This document shows, piece after piece, positions 17,705 to 25,937 of a DNA stretch of 64,000 nt. The translations under genes and the position numbers were made by a program. The stretch's first letter is position 1, and every line of letters begins with the position of its first letter. This DNA is from Pseudomonadales bacterium (GTDB taxonomy: Bacteria; Pseudomonadota; Gammaproteobacteria; Pseudomonadales; Pseudohongiellaceae): contig JACKOJ010000001.1 in NCBI GenBank assembly GCA_024234325.1, forward strand, positions 727,816 through 791,815. Reading direction: 5' to 3'. Below the pieces are notes generated by a model. That model made no database searches and was not told the DNA's origin. It saw only the letters and a program-made list of their open reading frames with translations.

Positions 17705-18964
17705 ATGAATCTAACTGACTTAAAGAAACAGCCCATCGCACAACTGCTGGAAACCGCCGAAGAAATGGGTCTCGAAAACCTGTCGAGAACCCGCAAACAG
17801 GACATCATCTTCGCGATCCTGAAGAAGCACGCTAAAAATGGAGAAGACATCTCCGGCGATGGGGTTCTGGAGATACTGCAGGATGGGTTTGGCTTCCTGC
17901 GCTCGGCCGACTCCTCCTACCTCGCCGGCCCCGATGATATCTACGTTTCCCCCAGTCAGATTCGACGCTTCAACCTCCGCACCGGCGACACAATTGCCGG
18001 CAAGATCAGACCTCCGAAGGATGGCGAACGCTACTTCGCCCTGCTGAAAATCTCCGAAGTCAACTTCGCAAAACCCGAAAACTCCAAGCAGAAAATCCTC
18101 TTTGAAAACCTGACTCCGCTGTTCCCGAGCGAACGTCTGCGCCTGCAGATCGGCAACGGCAGCACCGAGGACCTGAGCGCCCGCACCATCGACCTGACAG
18201 CCCCCATCGGCAAGGGTCAACGTGGTCTGATCGTGTCTCCGCCGAAGGCAGGTAAAACCTTTATCCTGCAGAACATTGCGCAGTCCATTGCGAAGAACAA
18301 TCCGGAATGTCGCCTGATCGTTCTGCTGATCGACGAACGCCCCGAGGAAGTGACCGAGATGCAGCGCTCCGTGCGCGGCGAAGTGGTCGCCAGTACCTTC
18401 GACGAACCGCCCGCCCGTCACGTGCAGGTCGCCGAGATGGTGATCGAGAAGGCCAAGCGCCTCGTCGAACACAAGGAAGATGTGGTGATTCTGCTCGACT
18501 CCATCACGCGTCTGGCACGTGCCTACAACACCATCGTGCCGTCCTCCGGCAAGGTGCTTACGGGTGGTGTGGATGCACATGCCCTGGAGCGTCCGAAGCG
18601 TTTCTTCGGTGCCGCACGTAATCTGGAAGAGGGTGGCAGCCTGACCATTATCGCCACGGCACTGGTGGAAACCGGCTCCAAGATGGACGAGGTGATCTAC
18701 GAAGAATTCAAGGGCACCGGCAACATGGAACTGCACCTGGATCGCAAGATCGCCGAGAAGCGTATCTACCCCGCGATCAACGTGCGCCGCTCCGGTACCC
18801 GTCGCGAAGAACTGCTGACCAGCGAAGAAGAGCTGCAACGCATGTGGATTCTGCGCAAGATTCTCAGCGCCATGGAAGACGTGCAGGCCACGGAATTCAT
18901 CCTCGACAAGCTCAAGGATACGAAGACCAACGACGAATTCTTCAATTCCATGAAGCGCAAGTAA
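17705..18964 (+). CDS. rho: Transcription termination factor Rho
   Basis: The hexameric RNA helicase Rho terminates untranslated transcripts. The 419-residue protein has the N-terminal helix bundle ('LKKQPIAQLLETAEEMG'), the cold-shock-like RNA-binding domain with 'DGFGFLRSADSSYL', the Walker A 'SPPKAGKTFIL', the Q-loop region 'VLTGGVDAHALERPKRFF' and 'DLNIRRSGT'-like 'NVRRSGTRREELL'. An in-frame extension to 17645 lacks similarity; ATG 17705 gives the canonical MNLT start. There is no Shine-Dalgarno sequence before the ATG. Expression is probably set by the C-rich leader described above. Confidence 0.97.
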   Translation: MNLTDLKKQPIAQLLETAEEMGLENLSRTRKQDIIFAILKKHAKNGEDISGDGVLEILQDGFGFLRSADSSYLAGPDDIYVSPSQIRRFNLRTGDTIAGKIRPPKDGERYFALLKISEVNFAKPENSKQKILFENLTPLFPSERLRLQIGNGSTEDLSARTIDLTAPIGKGQRGLIVSPPKAGKTFILQNIAQSIAKNNPECRLIVLLIDERPEEVTEMQRSVRGEVVASTFDEPPARHVQVAEMVIEKAKRLVEHKEDVVILLDSITRLARAYNTIVPSSGKVLTGGVDAHALERPKRFFGAARNLEEGGSLTIIATALVETGSKMDEVIYEEFKGTGNMELHLDRKIAEKRIYPAINVRRSGTRREELLTSEEELQRMWILRKILSAMEDVQATEFILDKLKDTKTNDEFFNSMKRK

Positions 18965-18972
18965 TCTCTTTC

Positions 18973-19006
18973 GCCTGCCTGCAGGATTGATCGCCTGCAG
19001 GCAGGC
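18973..19006 (+). terminator. Strong stem-loop after rho, REP-like
   Basis: A perfect 13-bp stem (GCCTGCCTGCAGG at 18973-18985, complement at 18994-19006) with an 8-base loop, 8 bases after the rho stop. No T-run follows. The sequence TCGCCTGCAGGCAGGC resembles one half of the REP doublet at 34866-34928, so it may be a captured repetitive element acting as a transcript end. Confidence 0.55.
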
Positions 19007-19031
19007 ACCCACAACCCCCGAGAGCAGACCC

Positions 19032-20507
19032 ATGCCCTGCAAAGACCTGCGTGAATTCATCGCGCTTCTGGAACGGGAAGGCGATCTCAAACGCATCACG
19101 ACAGAAGTAGACCCGGTGCTGGAAATCACTGAAATCAGTGATCGTACCTTGCGCGCCAACGGCCCTGCCCTGCTGTTTGAAAACGTCAAAGGTTCCAGCA
19201 TGCCCCTGCTGGCCAATCTTTTCGGACATCCACGCCGTGTCGCCATGGCCATGGGACAGAGAGATCTGCAGGGGTTGCGGGATGTCGGGCACCTGCTCGC
19301 GTTTCTGAAGGAACCTACCCCTCCAAAGGGCTGGAAGGACCTGTGGCAGAATCTGCCCGCCTACCGTCAGGTGCTCAATATTGCACCGGAGGTAAAGAAA
19401 ACCGCCCCCTGCCGTGAAGTCATACTGGACGAAGCCGATATCGACCTGCGCACGCTGCCCATTCAGACCTGCTGGCCCGACGACGTTGCACCGCTGGTCA
19501 CCTGGCCTCTGGTCATTACCCGCGGCCCGGAGAAAGAGCGGCAGAATCTCGGCATCTACCGCATGCAGTTGCTGGGCCCTAACAAGCTGATTATGCGCTG
19601 GCTCTCGCATCGTGGCGGCGCGCTCGACTTCCGCGACTGGCAGTTGAAACACCCCGGCGAACCCTTTCCCGTGACAATTGCCATCGGCGCCGACCCGGCC
19701 ACCATCCTGGCCACGGTCACGCCTATTCCCGACACGCTCTCCGAATATGCCTTCGCGGGTCTGCTGCGAGGCGAGAAAACGGAAGTGCTGCAGTGCCTGA
19801 GCAACAACCTGCAGGTACCGGCCAGCGCGGAGATCGTGCTGGAAGGCGTCATCGAGCCCGGAGAGATGGCGGACGAGGGGCCCTACGGCGACCACACCGG
19901 CTATTACAACGAAGTGGAACGCTTCCCCGTGTTCACCGTGAAGAAGATGACGCACCGCAAGGATGCGATCTACCACAGCACTTACACAGGCAGGCCACCG
20001 GACGAACCCGCCATGCTCGGCGTCGCGCTGAACGAGGTGTTCATTCCGCTGATTCAGAAACAGTACCCGGAGATTGTGGATTTCTATCTGCCACCCGAAG
20101 GCTGTTCCTATCGCATGGCGATCATCAGCATCAAGAAACAGTACCCCGGACACGCCAAGCGCATCATGATGGGCGCCTGGTCTTTCCTGCGCCAGTTCAT
20201 GTACACCAAGTTCGTGATCATCGTGGACGAGGATGTGAATTGCCGTGACTGGAACGACGTGATCTGGGCGATGACCACGCGCATGGACCCGGCACGTGAC
20301 ACCGTGCTGATGGAAAACACGCCGATCGACTATCTGGATTTTGCCTCACCCGTTTCCGGGCTTGGCTCCAAGATGGGACTCGATGCCACCAGCAAATGGC
20401 CCGCGGAAACGACGCGGGAATGGGGGCGCCCCATCGCCATGAGTGAGGCTGTGAAAGCACGCGTGGATGCCATCTGGCAGGACCTGGGCATCGACCCGAA
20501 GGACTAG
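19032..20507 (+). CDS. ubiD: 4-hydroxy-3-polyprenylbenzoate decarboxylase UbiD
   Basis: UbiD removes the carboxyl group from the polyprenylated ring in ubiquinone biosynthesis and needs prenylated FMN made by UbiX. The 491-residue length is typical. Landmarks are 'MQLLGPNKLIMRW', 'HRGGALDF', the catalytic region 'EGPYGDHTGYY' and 'YPEIVDFYLPPEG', then 'DEDVNCRDWNDVIWA'. The ATG at 19032 gives 'MPCKDLREFIALLE', the usual N-terminus. Its stop codon lies at the edge of a 35-base repeat (20504-20538). The gene follows rho, an order also seen in Pseudomonas. Confidence 0.96.
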   Translation: MPCKDLREFIALLEREGDLKRITTEVDPVLEITEISDRTLRANGPALLFENVKGSSMPLLANLFGHPRRVAMAMGQRDLQGLRDVGHLLAFLKEPTPPKGWKDLWQNLPAYRQVLNIAPEVKKTAPCREVILDEADIDLRTLPIQTCWPDDVAPLVTWPLVITRGPEKERQNLGIYRMQLLGPNKLIMRWLSHRGGALDFRDWQLKHPGEPFPVTIAIGADPATILATVTPIPDTLSEYAFAGLLRGEKTEVLQCLSNNLQVPASAEIVLEGVIEPGEMADEGPYGDHTGYYNEVERFPVFTVKKMTHRKDAIYHSTYTGRPPDEPAMLGVALNEVFIPLIQKQYPEIVDFYLPPEGCSYRMAIISIKKQYPGHAKRIMMGAWSFLRQFMYTKFVIIVDEDVNCRDWNDVIWAMTTRMDPARDTVLMENTPIDYLDFASPVSGLGSKMGLDATSKWPAETTREWGRPIAMSEAVKARVDAIWQDLGIDPKD

Positions 20508-20538
20508 GGAAGCTCTGCTTAATTATGCAAACGTTCAG
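20504..20538. repeat. 35-base intergenic repeat, copy 1
   Basis: This copy shares 30 of 35 bases with 29041-29075: both begin CTAGGGAAGCTC, contain TATGCAAAC and end TTCAG. It sits between convergent ubiD and hemY and contains the stop codons of both (TAG at 20505-20507; TGA on the minus strand at 20537-20535). The second copy likewise supplies the stop of a minus-strand gene at the same position. It may be a remnant end of a mobile element. Confidence 0.7.
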
Positions 20539-21383
20539 ACCTTGCCGGGCTGCGGAAAGTCCGGCAAATCGTGACTGATCAGGCCTGTTGGCCCTTGCAG
20601 ATAGCGCGCGCTGCGCTCTGGCTCCTTCAGGTTCTGCAGCAGTCTCGCCAGCTCGGCGAAAACCTCGTAATCCGGCCTTGTCTGCAGACTGCGTTCAAGA
20701 TAGTCACGGGCCTTCCCCCACAACTGGTTGCGCAGGGACAGCCGCCCAAGCGCCAGCAGCAGCACCGGGTCCTGCTCGCGCGACACCAGCCAGGCCTCGG
20801 CCTTCTGCAACTGCTGCACGGCCATCTTGTCATCGCTACGCAGTCCTAACAGGCTGTATTTGCGGATCAGCACATCGCTCCACTGGCCTTCCAACGACTT
20901 CTCCAGAGTCTTGAGGGCCTCCGGAAGCGCGTCGATATTCGCCAGGGCATCAGCATACACACAGATCAGCGCGTCATCCGTCGTCAATTTGCGGGTGCGC
21001 TTTTTCCACAGTTTGCGCAGTTGCGCGGGCGTCAGTGCCACTTCACCATTTGCCTCGGCCTGTTCGGAAAGCTCCTGCTCCAGCGCCGCCCGCAACTCTT
21101 CTTCCGGGGGTGGCGCGTTCCGCTCACGTTTCTCTGCTCGCGCCTGTGACCAGGAACGGCCGGCGTAGACCAGACGCATGGGATTGATCCAGTCAAGAAT
21201 CAGCAAGACCAGCCGCAGCAGGATGAGCAGGGCAATGATGGCAACAAAGAGTGCGAACAGGCTCGTTTCAAAACTGGCACCGCCAAAGGAAATCAGCAGA
21301 TACCCCGGCTCCCGCGCCAGAAAGAGCGTCGCCAGCAGGCCGGTCACAAGCGTCAGCAGGATGTAGATGAAAAGCCGGATCAT
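20535..21383 (-). CDS. hemY: HemY-like heme biosynthesis membrane protein, short form
   Basis: The protein has two N-terminal membrane helices (residues 5-22 and 42-62) typical of HemY_N, then a TPR region with the family phrase 'LGRLSLRNQLWGKARDYLE'. At 282 residues it is about 100 residues shorter than usual HemY proteins. The TPR block that normally follows the second helix seems to be missing: an acidic linker ('APPPEEELRAALEQELSEQ') leads directly to the 'LWKKRTRKLTTDDAL' part. HemY proteins of this operon are thought to scaffold late heme enzymes at the membrane. It starts 3 bases after hemX ends, so they are one transcription unit. Confidence 0.85.
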   Translation of the reverse strand: MIRLFIYILLTLVTGLLATLFLAREPGYLLISFGGASFETSLFALFVAIIALLILLRLVLLILDWINPMRLVYAGRSWSQARAEKRERNAPPPEEELRAALEQELSEQAEANGEVALTPAQLRKLWKKRTRKLTTDDALICVYADALANIDALPEALKTLEKSLEGQWSDVLIRKYSLLGLRSDDKMAVQQLQKAEAWLVSREQDPVLLLALGRLSLRNQLWGKARDYLERSLQTRPDYEVFAELARLLQNLKEPERSARYLQGPTGLISHDLPDFPQPGKV

Positions 21384-21385
21384 TG

Positions 21386-22531
21386 TCAGCGACCGTTGTC
21401 AGGCAGAGACTGGGAACGCGAGGCGGCGAGCTGGCGCAGCAGTTCCAGGGAACCGGAAATATCCGGCTTGTTGACGCTGACGGTGGCATCACCCAGTGCA
21501 CGCATCTCTTCGGCCAGCGTACGGCCCGCCCCGCTGTCGATCGCAAAATAGTGCGCCGTCCAGTCTGCGCCCTTGTCGAGGCTGTCGCGATAGACCTGGG
21601 GTTCGCCCATCAGCAGCGCCAGTTGTGCCTGTTCCAGCATGAGCCGGAGATTCTGTTTCAGAACGGCCTCCTGTGGCGGGGGCAGCAGGGCTTCCGGCTC
21701 CACGTCCCATCGTTGCCAGACAAAGATGGAACGCAGCAATGCCAACCCTCTCGCGACAAAACCTTCGTCACTGGTAGAAATCTCGTCCCGCGTCTGTGTC
21801 AGTTGGGCATTGTAGTTTTCCACCATCGCGCTGCGCAGGGACAACTGGTCGATCAGTGGCAGCAGATTGTTCAGGCGTACATACAGGCCGTTAATATCCA
21901 CGTATCCCATATTGCGCAGGGACAGCATCTCGCCAGCCAGCATGTCTCTGACCCCCAGCACGGAGATCTCACCGGAGTCCCGCAGCATCTCGTCAACCGT
22001 GCTCAGGATCAGCAGCGCGGAGTCGCCATCCCCCTCCAGTTGCAACTTCTGGTTGGCCAGACGCAGCAGGTGCTCTGCCTCCGTCCATATCCAGTCGGCA
22101 TTTTCCCGCTGCTGTGGCAGTGCACTCAGTTGTTCCTGCAGCGCCGCTCCATTGCGGGCGAGAGTGTTGAGACGGGATTCCAGATCATTGCGCAACTGCG
22201 CCAGCATGGCGGTGTTCGCCAGATTATCGGGAAGGGCTGGGGCCGGTGCTGCAGGCTGCGGTTCCGGCATCTGCTCCAGGGCATCGCGCAGGGCCGAGTT
22301 TTCCTCCTGAAGCTGCACCAGCACGGTGTCCGTGCGGGACTGTTCGTACAACAGGAAAGTCAGCGTCAGAATGACCGGAACCAGCAGGACCACCACAATC
22401 AGAAAACGTTTCAGACCCCGCCCCCTGGAGCGGCCACGGGCCTGGTTCTGACGACTGATTTCATCCAGCACACGCGGCGTATCGCCCCGGACACCGGCAT
22501 CATTGTTCGCTTGGGCAGTGTTGTCTGTCAC
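21386..22531 (-). CDS. hemX: HemX-family membrane protein
   Basis: The 381-residue protein has a basic N-terminal segment, one membrane helix ('FLIVVVLLVPVILTLTFLL', about 40-60), a coiled coil ('VQLQEENSALRDALEQ') and a helical periplasmic domain ('ADWIWTEAEHLLRLANQKL'). HemX is often annotated as uroporphyrinogen-III methyltransferase but has no methyltransferase motifs; it is probably a scaffold partner of HemY. The GTG at 22531 overlaps the hemD stop (GTGA), and the reading upstream of it lies inside hemD. Confidence 0.9.
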   Translation of the reverse strand: MTDNTAQANNDAGVRGDTPRVLDEISRQNQARGRSRGRGLKRFLIVVVLLVPVILTLTFLLYEQSRTDTVLVQLQEENSALRDALEQMPEPQPAAPAPALPDNLANTAMLAQLRNDLESRLNTLARNGAALQEQLSALPQQRENADWIWTEAEHLLRLANQKLQLEGDGDSALLILSTVDEMLRDSGEISVLGVRDMLAGEMLSLRNMGYVDINGLYVRLNNLLPLIDQLSLRSAMVENYNAQLTQTRDEISTSDEGFVARGLALLRSIFVWQRWDVEPEALLPPPQEAVLKQNLRLMLEQAQLALLMGEPQVYRDSLDKGADWTAHYFAIDSGAGRTLAEEMRALGDATVSVNKPDISGSLELLRQLAASRSQSLPDNGR

Positions 22532-23406
22532 GGTGTCTCCGGCAAGGGGCTGAGGTGCAGCAGGCGGGCAATGATGGCATCGTCGTCCGCGCCACCGGCC
22601 TCGGTTACATGGACGAAGCCCGCGGCCCTGGCGGCCTCCAGAACACGCTCTGAAGGAACGATCACGCACAGGTGCTGCTGCAAGCTTAGCAAAGCCGTCC
22701 TCGCCTTGTCCTCTGTCTGTTCACCCTGTGTGCCACGCCCGTCACGCAGACCCAGCAGACGCGCAAAACTCTCCACGATCTGCAGGCTGGTGAGAACGGC
22801 AACATTGATGTTCTTGGTGCGCATCTCGTTGAGCACTTCCTGGCGGTCGTAGATCGGCACCCGGCGCTGATACACCTCCACATAGTCCACCCGCGCCCCA
22901 CGCTCGCGCAGGGTATCCGCCAGCAGCTCCCTGCCGCCCTGCCCGCGGAACAGCGCCACCCGCTTGCCCTCGACATTCTGCAGGCCCGCAAGCGCCAGCA
23001 GGTGCTCGCTGGTCACGCCCCCATCGGAGCAGAACACCGGCCAGGCCTCCCTGCGCAGAATCTCTGCGGTGCTGGGCCCGACCGCGTAGGCACTCAGTCC
23101 CACCGGCAACTGCGGCCAGTACTGATGGATCCACTCCAGCCCGAGGGTAGCGGCATTGGTGCTGATGAAGATCGCAATGTCGTACTGATCGAGAGCGAGG
23201 ATGCGGGTCTTGACCCGCTCGATATCATCCTTGAGCAGCACCGGGTCAATCTCCAGCATGGGCAGACTCATCACCGTGCCACCGGCTTCAGCGATGCGGG
23301 CGGCGATTTTCTCGGCCTGTGTTCCCGGACGCGTCAGCAGGACACGACAGCCCAGCAGGGGTTTGGCGCCCTCCAGAGAAGCAGGCTGTGTCGCCGCCGT
23401 ACTCAT
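22528..23406 (-). CDS. hemD: Uroporphyrinogen-III synthase
   Basis: HemD cyclises hydroxymethylbilane with inversion of ring D. This poorly conserved family is recognised here by 'VLLTRPGTQAEKIAARI', 'YDIAIFISTNAATLG', 'YAVGPSTAEIL', 'FRGQGGRELLADTL' and 'VEVYQRR', and by position after hemC. The 292-residue reading starts at the ATG overlapping the hemC stop (ATGA). Longer in-frame readings run back inside hemC and are rejected. Confidence 0.92.
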   Translation of the reverse strand: MSTAATQPASLEGAKPLLGCRVLLTRPGTQAEKIAARIAEAGGTVMSLPMLEIDPVLLKDDIERVKTRILALDQYDIAIFISTNAATLGLEWIHQYWPQLPVGLSAYAVGPSTAEILRREAWPVFCSDGGVTSEHLLALAGLQNVEGKRVALFRGQGGRELLADTLRERGARVDYVEVYQRRVPIYDRQEVLNEMRTKNINVAVLTSLQIVESFARLLGLRDGRGTQGEQTEDKARTALLSLQQHLCVIVPSERVLEAARAAGFVHVTEAGGADDDAIIARLLHLSPLPETP

Positions 23407-24332
23407 TGCTCGTGCAGGGCCTGCAGGATCACGTCGGCTCCTTTTGCCAGCAGCTCTTCTGCCACGGTGATACCCAGTTGTTCTGCCTCTTTGCGAGGGC
23501 CGCGAATTTCGCTGCGCAGGATGCGGGAACCGTCCGGCTCGCCCACCAGAGCACGCAGATGAAGCTGATCTCCCTCCAGCTCCGCGAAGCAGGCAATCGG
23601 TACCTGACAGCCCCCATTGAGCCGGTTGTTCACCGCGCGCTCGGCGATGACACGGTCCGCGGTGTCGGCGTGGTGAAGCCCCTGCAGCAAGGCAATCAAC
23701 TCCTGATCGTCGGTGCGGCATTCGATGCCCACCGCCCCCTGCCCACCCGCGGGCAGCGAGACCGTGCTGGCCAGCCGCTGCTGGATGCGGGCACCCAGCT
23801 CCAGGCGCACCAGACCGGCGGTGGCAAGAATGATGGCGTCGAACTCGCCCCGGTCCAGCTTGGACAGACGCGTGCCGACATTGCCTCTGAGATCGCCGAT
23901 CTCCAGATCGGGACGCATGGCCCGCAACTGACACTGGCGCCGCAGGCTGGAGGTGCCGACGCGGGCGCCCTGGGGCAACTCATCCAGGCTGCCATAACGA
24001 TTGGAGACAAAAGCATCCGTCGGGTCTTCGCGTTCGCAGATCACGGCCAGCCCAAGGCCGGGCGGGAACGCCATCGGCACATCCTTCATGGAGTGCACAG
24101 CGATGTCGGCGCGATTCTCCAGCATGGCGACTTCCAGTTCCTTGACGAACAGCGCCTTGCCCCCGATCTTGGACAGCGGGCTGTCCAGCAACACGTCTCC
24201 GCGCGTGGTCATCCCGACCAGCTCGACCTGCAGCCCTGGGTGCTGGCGCTGCAGGGTGTCTCTGACGAAGTGGGCCTGCCACAGGGCAAGCGGACTCTCG
24301 CGTGTTGCAATGCGGATCAACTCTTTGGTCAT
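23403..24332 (-). CDS. hemC: Porphobilinogen deaminase (hydroxymethylbilane synthase)
   Basis: HemC polymerises four porphobilinogens to hydroxymethylbilane on a covalently bound dipyrromethane. The 309-residue protein shows 'IATRESPLALWQA' near the N-terminus, 'VHSMKDVPM', 'GTSSLRRQCQL', 'DLRGNVGTRL' and the cofactor-attachment Cys in 'LNGGCQVPIA'. It is first in the operon hemC-hemD-hemX-hemY, with 4-base overlaps at the first two junctions. It diverges from argH across 153 bases. Confidence 0.97.
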   Translation of the reverse strand: MTKELIRIATRESPLALWQAHFVRDTLQRQHPGLQVELVGMTTRGDVLLDSPLSKIGGKALFVKELEVAMLENRADIAVHSMKDVPMAFPPGLGLAVICEREDPTDAFVSNRYGSLDELPQGARVGTSSLRRQCQLRAMRPDLEIGDLRGNVGTRLSKLDRGEFDAIILATAGLVRLELGARIQQRLASTVSLPAGGQGAVGIECRTDDQELIALLQGLHHADTADRVIAERAVNNRLNGGCQVPIACFAELEGDQLHLRALVGEPDGSRILRSEIRGPRKEAEQLGITVAEELLAKGADVILQALHEQ

Positions 24333-24439
24333 AGTGACTCTCTTGCTTGATAAACCATGGCGCGGATTCTACGCCAAACAGCCCCGGATTTCCTGTGCCA
24401 GACGGACAGGTACGGTGTCGATGCTGCCCTATATGCTGA

Positions 24440-24445
24440 TATAAT
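24440..24445 (+). promoter_or_regulatory. Possible -10 box for argH
   Basis: A perfect TATAAT lies 40 bases before the argH ATG in the hemC-argH gap. The corresponding -35 position is a poor match, so the promoter call is tentative. Confidence 0.35.
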
Positions 24446-24485
24446 CGCCGCCCCTTAAACCGCCTTTGATCCTGTGAGAAGCCTT

Positions 24486-25886
24486 ATGAGCGACAAGACA
24501 TCCGACGCCATCAAACCCTGGGGGGGCCGATTCAGCGAACCCACGGACGCGTTCGTGGAGCGTTTTACCGCCTCCGTGGATTTCGACAAGCGCCTCTATC
24601 ACCACGACATCAACGGTTCAATCGCCCACGCCACCATGCTGGGTGAAGCAGGCATTCTCAGCGCGCAGGAAGTGCAGGACATCATTGATGGCCTCGAAAC
24701 CATCCGCGAAGACATCGTGCAGGGCCGCTTCGAGTGGTCCGTGAGCCTCGAAGACGTGCACATGAACATCGAGTCCGCCCTGACCCAGCGCATCGGCATC
24801 ACGGGCAAGAAGCTGCACACCGGGCGCTCGCGCAACGACCAGGTCGCCACCGACATCCGCCTGTACGTGCGTGACGAGATCGACTCGCTGCTGGCCACCC
24901 TGCTGCGCCTGCAACTGGCTCTGCTCGACCTCGCGGAACGCGAGGCAGACACCATCATGCCCGGCTTCACCCATCTGCAGACTGCCCAGCCCATCACCTT
25001 CGGTCATCACATGATGGCCTGGTTCGAGATGCTGGAGCGTGACGCCGGACGCCTGCGCGACTGCCGCGCCCGCATGAACTTCTCTCCGCTGGGCGCTGCC
25101 GCACTGGCCGGCACCAGCTACCCGATCAAGCGGGAGACCACGGCACGCCTGCTGGGCTTCACCGGCCCCACGCGCAACTCGCTGGATTCCGTGAGCGACC
25201 GCGATTTTGCCATTGAACTGGCGGCCGCCGGCAGCCTGATCATGACGCATCTGTCGCGCTTCTCCGAGGAGCTGGTGCTGTGGACCTCTGCCCAGTTCGA
25301 TTTCATCGACCTGCCGGATCGCTTCTGCACAGGCTCGTCGATCATGCCGCAGAAGAAGAACCCGGACGTACCGGAACTGGTCCGCGGCAAGACCGGCCGG
25401 GTCAACGGCCACCTGGTTGCCCTGCTGACACTGATGAAATCCCAGCCTCTGGCCTACAACAAGGACAACCAGGAAGACAAGGAGCCGCTGTTCGATCTGA
25501 TCGACACCCTGCGCGACTGCCTCAAGGCCTACGCGGACATGATGCCGGCCATCAAGCCGAAGAAGGAACAGATGGCACGTGCCGCCCTCAAGGGCTACGC
25601 CACAGCAACCGATCTGGCGGACTATCTGGTGCGCAAGGGCATTCCCTTCCGCGATGCGCACGAGATCGTCGGCAAGTCGGTCGCCTATGGCATCACCCAG
25701 AAGAAGGACCTGAGCGAGCTCAGTCTGGGTGAGCTGCAACAGTTCTCAGCACAGATTGGCGATGATGTTTTCAAGGTGCTGACACTCGAAGGCTCGGTAA
25801 ACGCCCGCAATCACATCGGCGGTACCGCTCCGGATCAGGTGCGCGCCGCCGTAGCCCATTACCGCGCCACACTGGCCAACCGCTAA
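24486..25886 (+). CDS. argH: Argininosuccinate lyase
   Basis: ArgH splits argininosuccinate into arginine and fumarate. The 466-residue protein begins with the family 'WGGRFSEPTDAFVERFTASV' region and carries 'TGRSRNDQVATD', 'PGFTHLQTAQPITFGHH' and the signature 'GSSIMPQKKNPD' of the fumarase/aspartase superfamily. ATG 24486 is chosen over an ATG four codons earlier because it gives the usual MSDK start. In Pseudomonas argH and hemC flank algZ-algR; those regulators are absent here and argH and hemC are adjacent and divergent. Confidence 0.97.
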   Translation: MSDKTSDAIKPWGGRFSEPTDAFVERFTASVDFDKRLYHHDINGSIAHATMLGEAGILSAQEVQDIIDGLETIREDIVQGRFEWSVSLEDVHMNIESALTQRIGITGKKLHTGRSRNDQVATDIRLYVRDEIDSLLATLLRLQLALLDLAEREADTIMPGFTHLQTAQPITFGHHMMAWFEMLERDAGRLRDCRARMNFSPLGAAALAGTSYPIKRETTARLLGFTGPTRNSLDSVSDRDFAIELAAAGSLIMTHLSRFSEELVLWTSAQFDFIDLPDRFCTGSSIMPQKKNPDVPELVRGKTGRVNGHLVALLTLMKSQPLAYNKDNQEDKEPLFDLIDTLRDCLKAYADMMPAIKPKKEQMARAALKGYATATDLADYLVRKGIPFRDAHEIVGKSVAYGITQKKDLSELSLGELQQFSAQIGDDVFKVLTLEGSVNARNHIGGTAPDQVRAAVAHYRATLANR

Positions 25887-25910
25887 GGCAAGAGAATCTG
25901 TCGCGCAAAT

Positions 25911-25937
25911 CTCCAGCACTCTCAACGAGTGCTGGAG
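25911..25937. terminator. Bidirectional hairpin between argH and the HtrA-type gene
   Basis: CTCCAGCACTC (25911-25921) and GAGTGCTGGAG (25927-25937) form a perfect 11-bp stem with loop TCAAC. The loop contains the stop codon of the minus-strand protease gene, so one arm is coding. It lies 25 bases after the argH stop and can end or stabilise transcripts from both sides. There is no long T-run. Confidence 0.6.

Noticed and set aside
21386..22531. HemX as uroporphyrinogen-III methyltransferase
   Set aside because: The common annotation is misleading: the sequence has a membrane helix and coiled coil but no SAM-binding methyltransferase motifs.
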